From Aralia elata (lineage: Eukaryota; Streptophyta; Magnoliopsida; Apiales; Araliaceae), in contig CM068388.1 of the NCBI GenBank assembly GCA_034770075.1, positions 69,674,889-69,738,888 of the forward strand: a stretch of DNA of 64,000 nucleotides. The letters run 5' to 3'. The notes under the pieces are model-generated. The model was not told the origin of the DNA. It worked only from the letters and a program-made list of their open reading frames with translations, and did no database searches. The position numbers and the translations under genes are program-made. The first letter of the stretch is position 1, and each line of letters opens with the position of its first letter. Below, piece by piece: positions 48,402 through 58,520 of the stretch.

Positions 48402-48590
48402 AACATCTTAACATCTTTAATACTTGCCATGTGTGACACAACAAACTCATATTAAATATTTAATACTCTATTGCTTTACCATGCTAGAAGGCGACGTTCG
48501 ATATTTCGAATATCTTTGAACGCTTAGGACTTAATATGATTTTCTTTGATGAGTTTGATATTATTAGTCTCATCTTGTTTAGCGCGCATG

Positions 48591-48635
<45 letters not shown>

Positions 48636-49572
48636 CACGTCATATTATTTTAACATACGAAGCATGTTGTATAATATAATATATATAGTAAACATACACA
48701 TATAGAATACTATATTCTACGTGGATTGATTATGGACTTTTTATTCTAGTTTGGTTCACTAGAGCCACCAAGTGAACCAAAAGGTCAAACCTAGGGTACA
48801 AGAATTAAATTTAAATATAACTATTACATTTAAACCCGGGCTCTATTACAAACGGGTCTTCAAGCGCTCCTTGATCCTTTGTCTCCAATTCTTCAAAATT
48901 AATTCTAACTAGTCCTATTACATAAACTATTTAAAATAAGTAGAAACCTTGATCAGCAGTCAAGGGGAAGTACATAGGAGGGAGATATAATTTACATTAA
49001 GAAAAAATTAGAGAAGACGAGGTACGCAGACCCCATTTATAAAAACGCATTCATTCAAGCATCCTCTAAAATAATTCCAACCACACATTGGTCAATAGTC
49101 CATAATCAATCTCTATTTATTATCATACATATCTCCATATGCATCAATAAATAATATTCATCTTATGAATAATAAAACCATTCCATATATGCATTGATAT
49201 CATTTAATGGGCAATATTAGTTAGTATAAAATCTAATTTCAACTCCAATTAGTTATCATGGAATCAAATTCCAACTCTAATTAGTTATCATGAAATCTAA
49301 TTTCAATTAAAATAAACTTCTTTATTTTAATCATATTTCAAATCAAAATAAACTCTTTTATTTTAATTTATCCAATTTTGAATAAAAAATAAACTCCTTT
49401 TTTTTAATCAAATTTCAAATCAAAATAAACTTCTTTATTTTAATTTATCCAATTTTGATTTTTAATAAAAAATAAAATAATTTTACACAAATAGTTATGC
49501 CCAATTAAATTGTTCTAAACACATATCAATGTATATACAAAATCACAACAATTAATAATTCGCATAAAATTT
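48402..49572 (-). other. Copia family 2 leader, PBS-proximal part
   Basis: Continuation of the family 2 leader. It holds (TA)n at 48594-48630 and tandem AT-rich units near 49250-49460 with the words TTTCAAATCAAAATAAAC and TTTATTTTAATTTATCCAAT. No frame is seen. Confidence 0.65.
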
Positions 49573-49586
49573 GGCTCTTGATACCA
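49573..49586 (-). other. Primer-binding site, copia family 2
   Basis: TGGTATCAAGAGCC on the minus strand next to the 5' LTR. It resembles the tRNA-Met-type site with one extra A. Confidence 0.7.
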
Positions 49587-49587
49587 C

Positions 49588-51395
49588 TATTAGGTTTGTA
49601 TATGACACAAGCATGTAATCAAATTACATAAATAGGGCGGAAGCGTGATAAAATGGATTTTAAAATTTTTATACAAATCATCACCATGATCTATCCTTGT
49701 GTTCAATTATCAATTCAACGAAAGAGAAAGAGAATAAGAATTATACCCTTGTAGATCAAAGCTTCCTCGGGTACAAGTTCAACTCCTAGTACTTCGTGTT
49801 CTCCTCGAATTCCACCGATGAGATTCCTTCCTTTGATCAACGTTAGCCACCCAAGTGTTTGGCCTCTAGAGGTCATCCACCAAAAAAGAATAGGTATTCA
49901 AGAAGTTGGGTGTTGGCAAAACCCTAGCTTCTATCTCTATAGAAATTGCAAGTACTCTCCATAATCTAATGGAAGAGTGTGTAACCCTAATCTATGATAA
50001 CACTTCTCTTACGAAAACCCTTCCTTAAACTATTTAGGATTAGGGTTTCTATTATAATTAAACTCCTTTAATTATTTATGCTCCTAATCCAATTAGGAAT
50101 TTATGTGAGAGTACTTCTATTAATTAATTCTCAATCCCTATTAGGAACTAAATAATAGTAATAGTAATAATAATAATAAGACTCCTCTTATTAATTTATA
50201 TTTAATATTTCCAAAATATTAAATAATAAATATTAAGCTATTTAATTTATTCTATCTCCATAAATTAAATTAAATACACTTAACTTATTATTACAATTAT
50301 GCTATTTATTTCTTAAATAAATATTTTTTTCTTTTGCGGTGTGACCCTTTAGGTTTTCCATATTAAACCGGTTGTGAATAAATCAATTAGAACAATTCTA
50401 ATTATATTTAAATAAATAAATTAAACTATTTAATTCATTTAAATAAATAATATTTATTCTACAATAAGGGTAAGCTCCCTTAGCGATCAACGACTTTCCA
50501 GATAATATAGATTTTAACATTAATCACAAAATAAACTTTCAGTTCATAGTTACCGTACAATTCAATCCTCTACCATACAATGTCCCAATTAAATATAAGA
50601 CATGGAATTTCTGTCAAGTCTTATTTTATTTAATTATATGTATTTCGATTTCCAAATGCACAATTCTAAATAATACAAATTAGAAACTCCTTTCTAATTT
50701 CATTTTGCCTTGGCCAAAGACTACTGAGTTGTCATTTATCGAATCACATAGGACATTCACATCTTTTACTAGACGTGGTAGATTCTTTGTTGATCATTCA
50801 CCTATCTCCATGTACAACTTATTATACCCAATCATACCCTTTGATATACCCTAAAGGTCTTAAGGAACATGTCAAAGTATAACTCATCATACACAAGATA
50901 CTATGATGATCTCAAGTCCAAGGATCACTTGTACTACTATCACTAGAGGAATTCCTATTGACAGGCGAGTAAAACTCTATTAGGTATTCCTTAGCGAGCC
51001 ACGTTCAGTGAATTTATTCTCTAATAAGCACCTACATACTTACTTTAGTGTCTCCACACAAATGATTATGAGATCAATCATCCTCTTCCTAAGAGCAAGC
51101 AACATATGTACTAATCTATCCGGATTCACTAGTCCCCTTTTTAGTAATCCAACGACTAGGAAAGATTTTAGTTTGTGAGCTATCTAGAATTTAGATCTCA
51201 TTAGCATGATCACCATCATGATTCTAAAAGCATTGCTCAAAACTATGAGTTTATCACATTTAATATAACAACACCATGTAGATAATGTAAAATGCCTTTT
51301 AAGAAAATCAATTCTTTTATTAATAAATGAATAAGATTACAAAGTATATGTTACATCATATCAAATATGATTAGCTTGTGTGCATACTACTTTCA
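49588..51395 (-). repeat. Copia family 2, 5' LTR
   Basis: An 1808-bp partner LTR. The terminal CA has become TA (ends CTAATA on the minus strand). The PBS follows without a gap. Confidence 0.9.
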
Positions 51396-51895
51396 CTAAG
51401 AACACATAAACTGGAATCCACCAGAGAAAATAAGAGAAATAACTTTAATTTATTGATCAATGAATAATAACCTATGATTTCAACCCACAAGTCGGGTTTT
51501 TATAGCTAACAGACTTCCTTTCCAATCTATAATAGAATTCTTATAATTATGGAAACTAAATCCTAAAGAATATCTAACTTCCTATTAAGTTATACTACCA
51601 TAAAGAATCCACTTCCTAATTAAACTCTACTACCATAAATGGATTTACTTCCTAAGAATAATAATAATAATTAAAACAAATCTAATCCGACGATCGCCCG
51701 AAGCCATGACGCCATATCCGAAGAGATCCGAACTCCCGAAGCCATGACGCCATATCCGAAGAGATCCGAACTCCCGAAGACTTATCTGACCCCGAACTCA
51801 CAACACGCCCGAACCCGAAGGGTTACGCGCGTTTCTTTGAAGCATTCTTTCTATCCAGCTCTTCTTCAAACTCCAACGCCATTTGTCCTACATCA
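51396..51895 (-). repeat. CRM-like element, 5' LTR (3' end missing)
   Basis: It matches 29147-29640. The last 42 bp or so of the LTR (present at 29105-29146) are absent, and copia family 2 starts at the break. It contains two exact-looking 38-bp units at 51700-51737 and 51738-51775. Confidence 0.85.
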
Positions 51896-52068
51896 TGAAT
51901 AAATGCATAATACTATACTATATAGTATAATACTATCATATAATTAATATTTATTTAACTATATTACTTATATTTGTTTTGTTCAATCAATAGTTCTATA
52001 TAAAAAATGATGATAATGTTCACCGACCAAAAAAAACTTTCTTCACACAAAGTTTTTTGTAAATAAGA

Positions 52069-52229
52069 TTAATGGGTAACAACCTGTCTATTATCATATT
52101 TAGGCTGGTGTGATGTTATCACAACGACCTTCTTTATCACACAAAGTAGACATAATAAAAATAAAGAAGGTCATTGTGATAATTTCACACCGGCCTAAAT
52201 ATGATAAATAACATGTTTTTACCCATTAA
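52069..52229. repeat. Small inverted-repeat (foldback) element, copy 2
   Basis: Same structure as 11554-11709, with TTAATGGGTAACA arms and paired internal words. Confidence 0.6.
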
Positions 52230-52377
52230 CCTTCTTCATGAAAAAAGTGAAAAATGATTTTAAGATATTAAATAAAATTAAAAGATAATTTTATAATTTC
52301 ACATTTTTACTGAAGATTATAATTTATCTTCAAATAATTTCAAACAACTTTGTTCACACAAAAATAAGAAGATAATT

Positions 52378-52626
52378 TTGACCAAACAAAAGAACTTTGT
52401 TCACACGGACGTTTTCGGCTTCACACATGATTCACATTGGCCTATTGCCCGTAGTATAGGACCGCACATGATTAATTTTCTGGTCCCAATGACTGACATA
52501 CATGACAAAATTAAGAGTTTATATATCACATACATGATTCACATTGTCCAATTAGGATCACAAGTGATGGATTTTCTGGTCCCAGTAACAGAATTATTTA
52601 TAAAGTTAAGAACATGCGGACATTAA
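52378..52626 (+). other. Coding-like 82-codon frame with an internal duplication, unrecognised
   Basis: The frame contains two related segments, MINFLVPMTDI and VMDFLVPVTEL, each preceded by a HDS/IH motif. Differences between them are mostly conservative. The paralogue at 11886-12110 is not open over the same span. I do not recognise the family. It could be a fragment of a captured or decayed gene. No promoter or splice support was found. Confidence 0.25.
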
Positions 52627-52823
52627 TTTGGCACATCCAAAGATTACAAGATCGACTATGAAACGGAAGGAATACAGACCGTACAACACTATGCATATCA
52701 TGAGTTCATTATTAGACAAACTTTTCGGACTAATAAACTATAATATGGGAGAATTACAATGGTCTTTGTGAGTTTCAATATAAGAATCAGGTTAAAATAT
52801 CACCGCTTAGTCATGATTTAAAC

Positions 52824-53498
52824 TAAGGCACTAAATGATAATCCAAAAATAAAATATTTATCCCTATTTGTATTAGTTTAAAGTGAATATTATTCGTATT
52901 AAACGAATCTTATTTATATTCGATTAAATATATCTACAAATAAATAGAAATAAATACCAATATATATATATATATATATATATATTTAACAACCGTCTGC
53001 AAAATTGTCTTTAAAAAGTTAAAATGAATCTGTTTCAACATAATAATTAATGGATGAAGTAATTTAAAAAAAAAAACAAACAAAAGATAAAAGCATACAA
53101 TAGATAACCTTATTTTGGTATTTGTTACTTTCTTTTACTAAACAAAAAATAATAATGAAAAAAATGAAAAAAGAAATCAATATTAGGACTCGTTGTTATG
53201 ACTTACGTTAACAAATCTACTCTTAAAACATGATAATTGTACATTTTGTTTAAGATTTACATAATCGATTCATTTTTTACCCATCTCAATTAATATTACT
53301 TGTGAATATCTAAATGACTAATTGAATTAAGTTTAGTATTGATATAAATAAGATACATATGATTAATGATTGTGTTGCATTACATTAGTATTTTAATAAT
53401 AATCTAATACAATTGAATTTATCTAAAAAATCCTAAAAATAGACATATTAACCATATAGGATACCATATAAGATATATCCTTTTTCACTAATTCTTTA

Positions 53499-53537
<39 letters not shown>

Positions 53538-53760
53538 TTTCAATTAATATTGCTAATGAATTGTGCTAATGAATGTGAATTTGGATAGTCATTCAGAAAA
53601 TGGATAATATTCGTATTCAAATAGTTTTTCAAACATTAAATTCGAATGGTATTTTAATAAATTCGTTGAATATCGGATACGAATACGAATACATATTTTT
53701 TTCGGATATAAATCTAGATATTATTGTGTTCGGATACGAATATGTCCGTTTAAGGCCCTA
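52824..53760. mobile_element. Non-autonomous hAT-like element with 8-bp target duplication
   Basis: A 937-bp element bounded by ATTTAAAC on both sides (52816-52823, 53761-53768). Ends are TAAGGCACTAAATG and, inverted, TAGGGCCTTAAACG. The paralogous left end at 13028 reads CAGGGTTGTGAATG, closer to the hAT consensus. The interior is rich in ATTCGTATCCGAAT words and has no transposase. Confidence 0.8.
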
Positions 53761-53768
53761 ATTTAAAC

Positions 53769-54360
53769 AATTTGCAAACTCACATTTCAATATTAACACC
53801 TTTAATAAAAAGTCTAAAAGTACTATAGTACCTTTTTTAACTCATATTTTGCATATAGTATGTATATTACTTTACCATCATGAATAATGCAACAAAAACT
53901 AACACAACAATAACTTCCAACTAAATTATTTCAAATCCTGTTAATGATCAGTAATATTGGGATAAAAACCACACATTATACTTTATAAAATTCACAAAAT
54001 GTTGATAAATATTTTTGATAATAAAAAATTAATTGTTTAAATAACAAGGCAATCGTGTAGTTTTAATGCATTAGGTTAATAAGACTTTCAATAATTTTCA
54101 AAAATTGAATTTCAACAATCAAAGTACTTGCGAGCAACTCTTTTGAAATAAACGGATGCTAATACAGTATAGTAGATCATCATGGAAAAGTGTAGTTATC
54201 CAGATCCATAAGTTTAATATTTAATCAAATTGGATTTGATTACAACAACTACAGAGTAATTAAATTACTCTTCAAATTACAAGAAAAACTCAAACAAAGG
54301 AAACACATGCCTTTTGAGAACAAATTACTGAGATCTGAAGATCTAATTCCCTTAATCTAC
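53769..54360. other. No gene seen
   Basis: AT-rich DNA without a supported frame or element boundary. Confidence 0.6.
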
Positions 54361-54367
54361 TCCTACA

Positions 54368-54537
54368 ATTATTGCTCGCTAGGTCAAGTGAGATTCTGCA
54401 TTACTCCTAAAATAAGTAGCACCTCTGGATGTGTTTATGTATTTGTTTGATAATTATTGCTCACTAGGTCAAGTGAGATTCTGCATTACTCCTAAGATAA
54501 GTAGCACTTCAGGATGTGTTTATGTATTTTTTGATAA
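54368..54537. repeat. 85-bp tandem duplication
   Basis: Two units begin ATTATTGCTC(G/A)CTAGGTC, contain TTCTGCATTACTCCTAA and end GGATGTGTTTATGTATTT. They differ at a few positions. Confidence 0.85.
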
Positions 54538-54540
54538 TTT

Positions 54541-54840
54541 CATCATCCTCTGTCTCATTTTATAATTTACAACATTGATAGTTGCCTGACGTTTGCCATT
54601 CATGAACTTATCCATAATATGCTTTTTGGTTCTTGATCTGCCTCTAACCCCTGCAAAGTTAATCTGCCATCATCCCAAGATCTCAAACACTGGAATAAGT
54701 AGCATGACACGTTTCATGACTCTTGTTTCCCCACTAGGCTCATATACCTTTTGTAGACACTCAGAATTTGCATGTATTTCCTCTAACAATGGCAGGACAA
54801 CAATAATGTCATTTCACCTTGAGACAAGGATGCCAAAAGT
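54541..54840 (-). pseudogene. Unidentified coding-like fragment
   Basis: On the minus strand one frame of about 85 codons has a single stop (TGA after VFEILG). It reads with ordinary protein composition: NDIIVVLPLLEEIHANSEC, then SGETRVMKRVMLLIPVFE, then WQINFAGVRGRSRTKKH. Comparable frames in the surrounding AT-rich DNA carry stops much more often. I do not recognise the family and see no clear splice sites. It may be an exon of a decayed or transposon-captured gene. Confidence 0.35.
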
Positions 54841-54863
54841 AAAGATTACAAGGCTCAGGAAGA

Positions 54864-55800
54864 TTACTTGGAGGCCACACATGGACCTTGGGATTGGCCA
54901 TTGCAGACCAGGAGAGGATTTTTCCTAGTTTTCTCCTTCATTCTAGATCCAAATATAGTCAAATTATATACCATTACATAAGTCTCAAAAAGAGTTTTCC
55001 GAATTGGTATGAGTTTTGTAACTCTTCCCGATTTGAAAGTTATGGACGTTTTAGTTCGCGACATAAAAATTGACCTAGCGGGACCCACAATAGGCTGCCA
55101 CAGGTAAACCTGTGGCAACCCTAAATTGCCTTTATAAGGCTGTTTTGGCTACATTTTGGTGAGAGAAATGCATTTTAGAGAGACAAAATGTGTTCTTTAG
55201 ATATAGAAATTACAAAAGTGAGACAAAAATCTTCCAAATTAGATCTAGATCTAGTTTATTTTATCAAATCTTCCATCAAAATATATTCAAGCAATCCATA
55301 GGAAGTTTAAGGAGGAAGAAACTCTCATTTCCAAGGTCCATCTCTCATCTTTACATTATATCTATCTTACTTGGTCGATTATTTTGCTTGGGTTTTGTTT
55401 GTTTATGATTATTTCTTCGATCGTTGGGCTCTCCTTGCATCCCAGACTATTTTTAGAGGTGTTTGAATCCTATATTGGGATTATGGGATGCTAGATAGGG
55501 TTTCTCATAATAGAACTTTCTCCTAATCAATATATAAAATCCTTTTGACAATTATTTGATTTTAATTTTGAATTAGCCCATTTTGTCACTTGTTGTGCTT
55601 GGGTTTCGTTTATTCATCTCGTTTTTCTCGTTTTTGGGCTACTCAAACATCCTGGACTCTCTCTAATGGTGTTTGGAACCCATTTTTCGCCACCGAGAAA
55701 TTCTCTCAAATAGAATCATCTCCTTCTAGTCGATTTAGAATATATTTCTACTCGATTTTTGTTGTCGTTATTTCTATATCTATGGAATCCTAGATCTATG
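54864..55800. mobile_element. Probable LTR-type repeat DNA
   Basis: The minus-strand phrase around CGTCCATAACTTTCAAATCGG (55025-55045) and a plus-strand TATA-like CCTTTATAAGGCTG near 55130 are typical of plant LTR or leader DNA. Two diverged units near 55420-55470 and 55640-55690 share GGGCT...TCC(C/T)...GACT...GGTGTTTG. No ends or proteins are seen, and the small frames here are not supported. Confidence 0.35.
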
Positions 55801-55982
55801 GGTCTCACTCCCTAGATTCTAAGTTTTCGTAATAGATCTCATTGGTATATAATAGATCTTTGCAAAATTATAAACACAAAATTGACATAATTGAACCAAA
55901 CCGAAATATTTCTGTTATTTGGACAATTTCGGTTATAAGCAAATTTTATTTCGGTTTTCGGATTTGATTTTGGATAGAAAAA

Positions 55983-57715
55983 TGAAAATAGTATGCCCTC
56001 AAGCCAATCACATAGGATGTGATAAGCATTTACTTTATAATCTTGTTCATTTATTAATAAAAAATTTATTTAATTAAAGACATTCTTTATCCATGTTTAA
56101 TTGGTTGAATTAAATAAATGTGAAATACTCATATTTAAAGCAATGTTTTTAGAATCATGAAGAGTTCATGCTAATGAGATCTAAATTCCTAATAGCTCAA
56201 AACTAAAATGCTCCTAATCGTTGGATCACTAATGTAGGGTTACTGATTTCAGATAGATTAGTACATACTATGTTTGCTTTGTTAAAGAGGATGATTGATC
56301 TCATAATCATTTGTGTGAAGACACTAAAGTAAGTATGTAAGTGCTTATTGGAGAATAAGTTCATTGATCGTGACTCACTTAAAGAAACACCTAATGGAGT
56401 TTTACTTGCTTGACAATAGGAGTTCCTATAGTGATAATAGTACAAGTGATCCTTGAACCTGAGATCATCATAGTACCTTGTGTATTCTGAGTTATACTTT
56501 GTCATATTCCTTAAAACTCTTAGAGTAAATAATATGGTATGTTCGGGTATAATAAAGTGTACATGGAGGTAGGTGAATGATCAAAAAAGGATCTACCACT
56601 TTCAGCAAAGGAAGAGAATGTCTTATACAGTTCGATAAGTGACAACTCAAAAATTCTTGGCCAATGTGGAATGAAAATTAGAAAGGAGATTCTAATTTAC
56701 ATTAATTGGAGTTGTGCATTTTAGAATCGAAATGCATATGATTAAATAAACACGACTTGTCAATAATTCCATGTCATATATTTAATTAGGACATTGTATG
56801 ATTGAAGGATTGAATTGTACAATAACTATTTACTGAATAGGTTCTTTGTGATTAAACGTTGATTTCATATTATCTGGATAATCATAATATACTGATGTAA
56901 GGTGTCACTCATGATGTAAAATAAATATTATTTATTTATATTTAAATTAAAGGTGTTTAATTCATTATAAATAATATTAGAATGGTTCTAATTTATTTAT
57001 TCTACAACCAGTATAATATTAAACCTAAAGGGTTACGCCACAAAAGAGAAATATTATTTTAGAAGTGATTGGCATAATAATAATGAATTAAACATATTTA
57101 ATTTATTAGTGGAATAAATTAAATAACTTAATATTTATAATTAAGTAATTGGAAAAATACTGAATTATAAATTAATAAGTATTATTATTATTATTATTAT
57201 AAATACTTTACTTCCTAAATGGTTTGGAAATTAAATTAAAACCCTAAGTCCTAAAGAGTTTAGGAGGAGGATTTGTCTATATAAGGAGAGACCTTATGAT
57301 AGATTAGGGTTACATACTTTACTGTTAGTATTTGGATACTACGTAAGAATTCTCTACAACCTAAGGAGTTAAGAGAGAGAATTAGGGCTAGCCACCCAAG
57401 ATTTTAGAGAAAACCTAAATTTACTTCTTCAATCATATTCTCTTGGTGGATCACCTTTAGAGCGCTGCACACACTGAGTAGCTTACGTTTGATTCGAGAA
57501 ATTGAAGAAGCACGTAAAGACAAAATATTGGAACTTGAAGATTTGATCACGGAGTTGCATCATCTTCATAAGGTATATCTTTTATCCTTCGTCGATTAAT
57601 AATATCGAATAAGGTGATTTCTAGGATTGCAGAAAATTTTAAATTCGATTTATGTCATACTTCCGCTATTATGTACATGTTGATTGTATGTATGTCATGT
57701 TTCTGTAAACTAATA
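55983..57715 (+). mobile_element. Diverged solo LTR related to copia family 2
   Basis: The left end TGAAAATAGTATGC matches the start of the family 2 LTR (TGAAAGTAGTATGC). Similarity continues in order through the ATGATTATGAGATCAATC, GTACAAGTGATCCTTG and TTCCGC(C)TATT regions to a right end CTAATA at 57715. No internal sequence follows. Flanks GAAAA are suggestive of a target duplication but not clean. It is older than the family 2 pair by eye. Confidence 0.75.
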
Positions 57716-57716
57716 G

Positions 57717-57762
57717 AAAATTCTACTATTCGGTTAACTGATTAATCAAATAGTAGAATTTT
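57717..57762. repeat. Short palindrome
   Basis: AAAATTCTACTATT and its complement are separated by about 18 bp, immediately after the solo LTR. Together with CGGTT words on both sides of that LTR it suggests the LTR sits inside an hAT-like sequence. Confidence 0.55.
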
Positions 57763-58264
57763 TTAAAAAATAATTTTTAATTGTCAACTCATAGAAGAAC
57801 ACACTGCTGTTACACTTAAGCTAAGACGATGTCGTTACTCGTTAGACACTTAAGTTAAGTTGCAAATCATCTCATCTAAATAACATGTACGTTTGTCGTT
57901 AGAGCCTCTAGCAACAGTGAATAATTAAATGGAGGGGCACTGCTTCAATAACTTAAAAAATTTGGTCAAAATAAGAAAATAAATAATTTTAAAATGTGTA
58001 TTTATTAAAAAAAAAAATCTATAGAGAGGATACTAAATTTTTCTATTTTCCTTTTCTTAATGACCTATTTGTTATCATCAAAATTAATTCTTAGAGGTAG
58101 AGACCAACAAATATAATTAGTACTGAATTCCAACACCAAACATCCCAAATTCCCAATATTACAAAATAATTACCACGACTAGTCAGGAGATTTTAAAAAT
58201 CAATTCCATTTGAATTTCATAATTGATCCATCGAGCACACAGATAGACACACACACTAAGAGTC
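57763..58264. other. No gene seen
   Basis: AT-rich spacer with simple A runs; no frame or element end was found. Confidence 0.55.
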
Positions 58265-58520
58265 TGTGCGACAATAACTTATAAGTTGGTTTGTTTGGTA
58301 CTGTTCAGGTGTTTGTTTGCAACTTAATTTGTAACTTATTTTTTGACTTATAAGTCAAAATTAATAAGTAACAATTTGTAACTTATTTAAAAATGACTTA
58401 TAAGTCATTTCTAATAAGCTAGTTTGACCAAATATAAATATCTATTTTGTCCTCTTCTATTTTTTTTTAAATGACATCTTTGTCCTTCCAACCTATATTT
58501 GATTTATTCCCTTCTCTAAC
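58265..58520. mobile_element. MITE-like sequence with repeated ACTTATAAGT palindromes
   Basis: ACTTATAAGT or a close form occurs three to four times within about 120 bp (58280-58400), with GTTTGTTTGG nearby, as seen at ends of common plant non-autonomous DNA transposons. Termini and target duplication were not identified. Confidence 0.4.

Larger units (their letters stand above)
34067..51395 (-). mobile_element. Copia family 2 element, nested in the CRM-like element
   Basis: A minus-strand copia with LTRs 34067-35890 and 49588-51395. Its PPT (complement of ATCTCCCACTTGC) is at 35891. Its PBS (TGGTATCAAGAGCC) is at 49573-49586. The flanks CCAAG (34062-34066) and CTAAG (51396-51400) look like a target duplication with one transition. 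The leader is split by a family 1 copia at 40264-48396. Confidence 0.85.
29105..51895 (-). mobile_element. CRM-like Ty3/gypsy chromovirus, carrying two nested copia elements
   Basis: A minus-strand element with 5-bp duplications TGAAT at 29100-29104 and 51896-51900. The empty site is visible in copy 1 near 11375-11390. The 3' LTR is at 29105-29640 and the 5' LTR remnant at 51396-51895. PBS TGGTATCAGAGAC is at 34052-34064, gag at 32733-34032 and pol at 29427-32700. Own sequence amounts to about 5.5 kb; the remainder is the nested elements at 34067-51395. The pol frame runs through the 3' LTR boundary as in the CRM clade. Confidence 0.85.
51896..53040. repeat. Segmental duplication, copy 2 (right part)
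   Basis: It continues the sequence interrupted at 29104. It aligns with 11379-12185, then 12898-13096 and 27065-27230 of copy 1. It lacks the hairpin MITE and the copia insertion, so it shows the empty sites of both. Confidence 0.88.
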
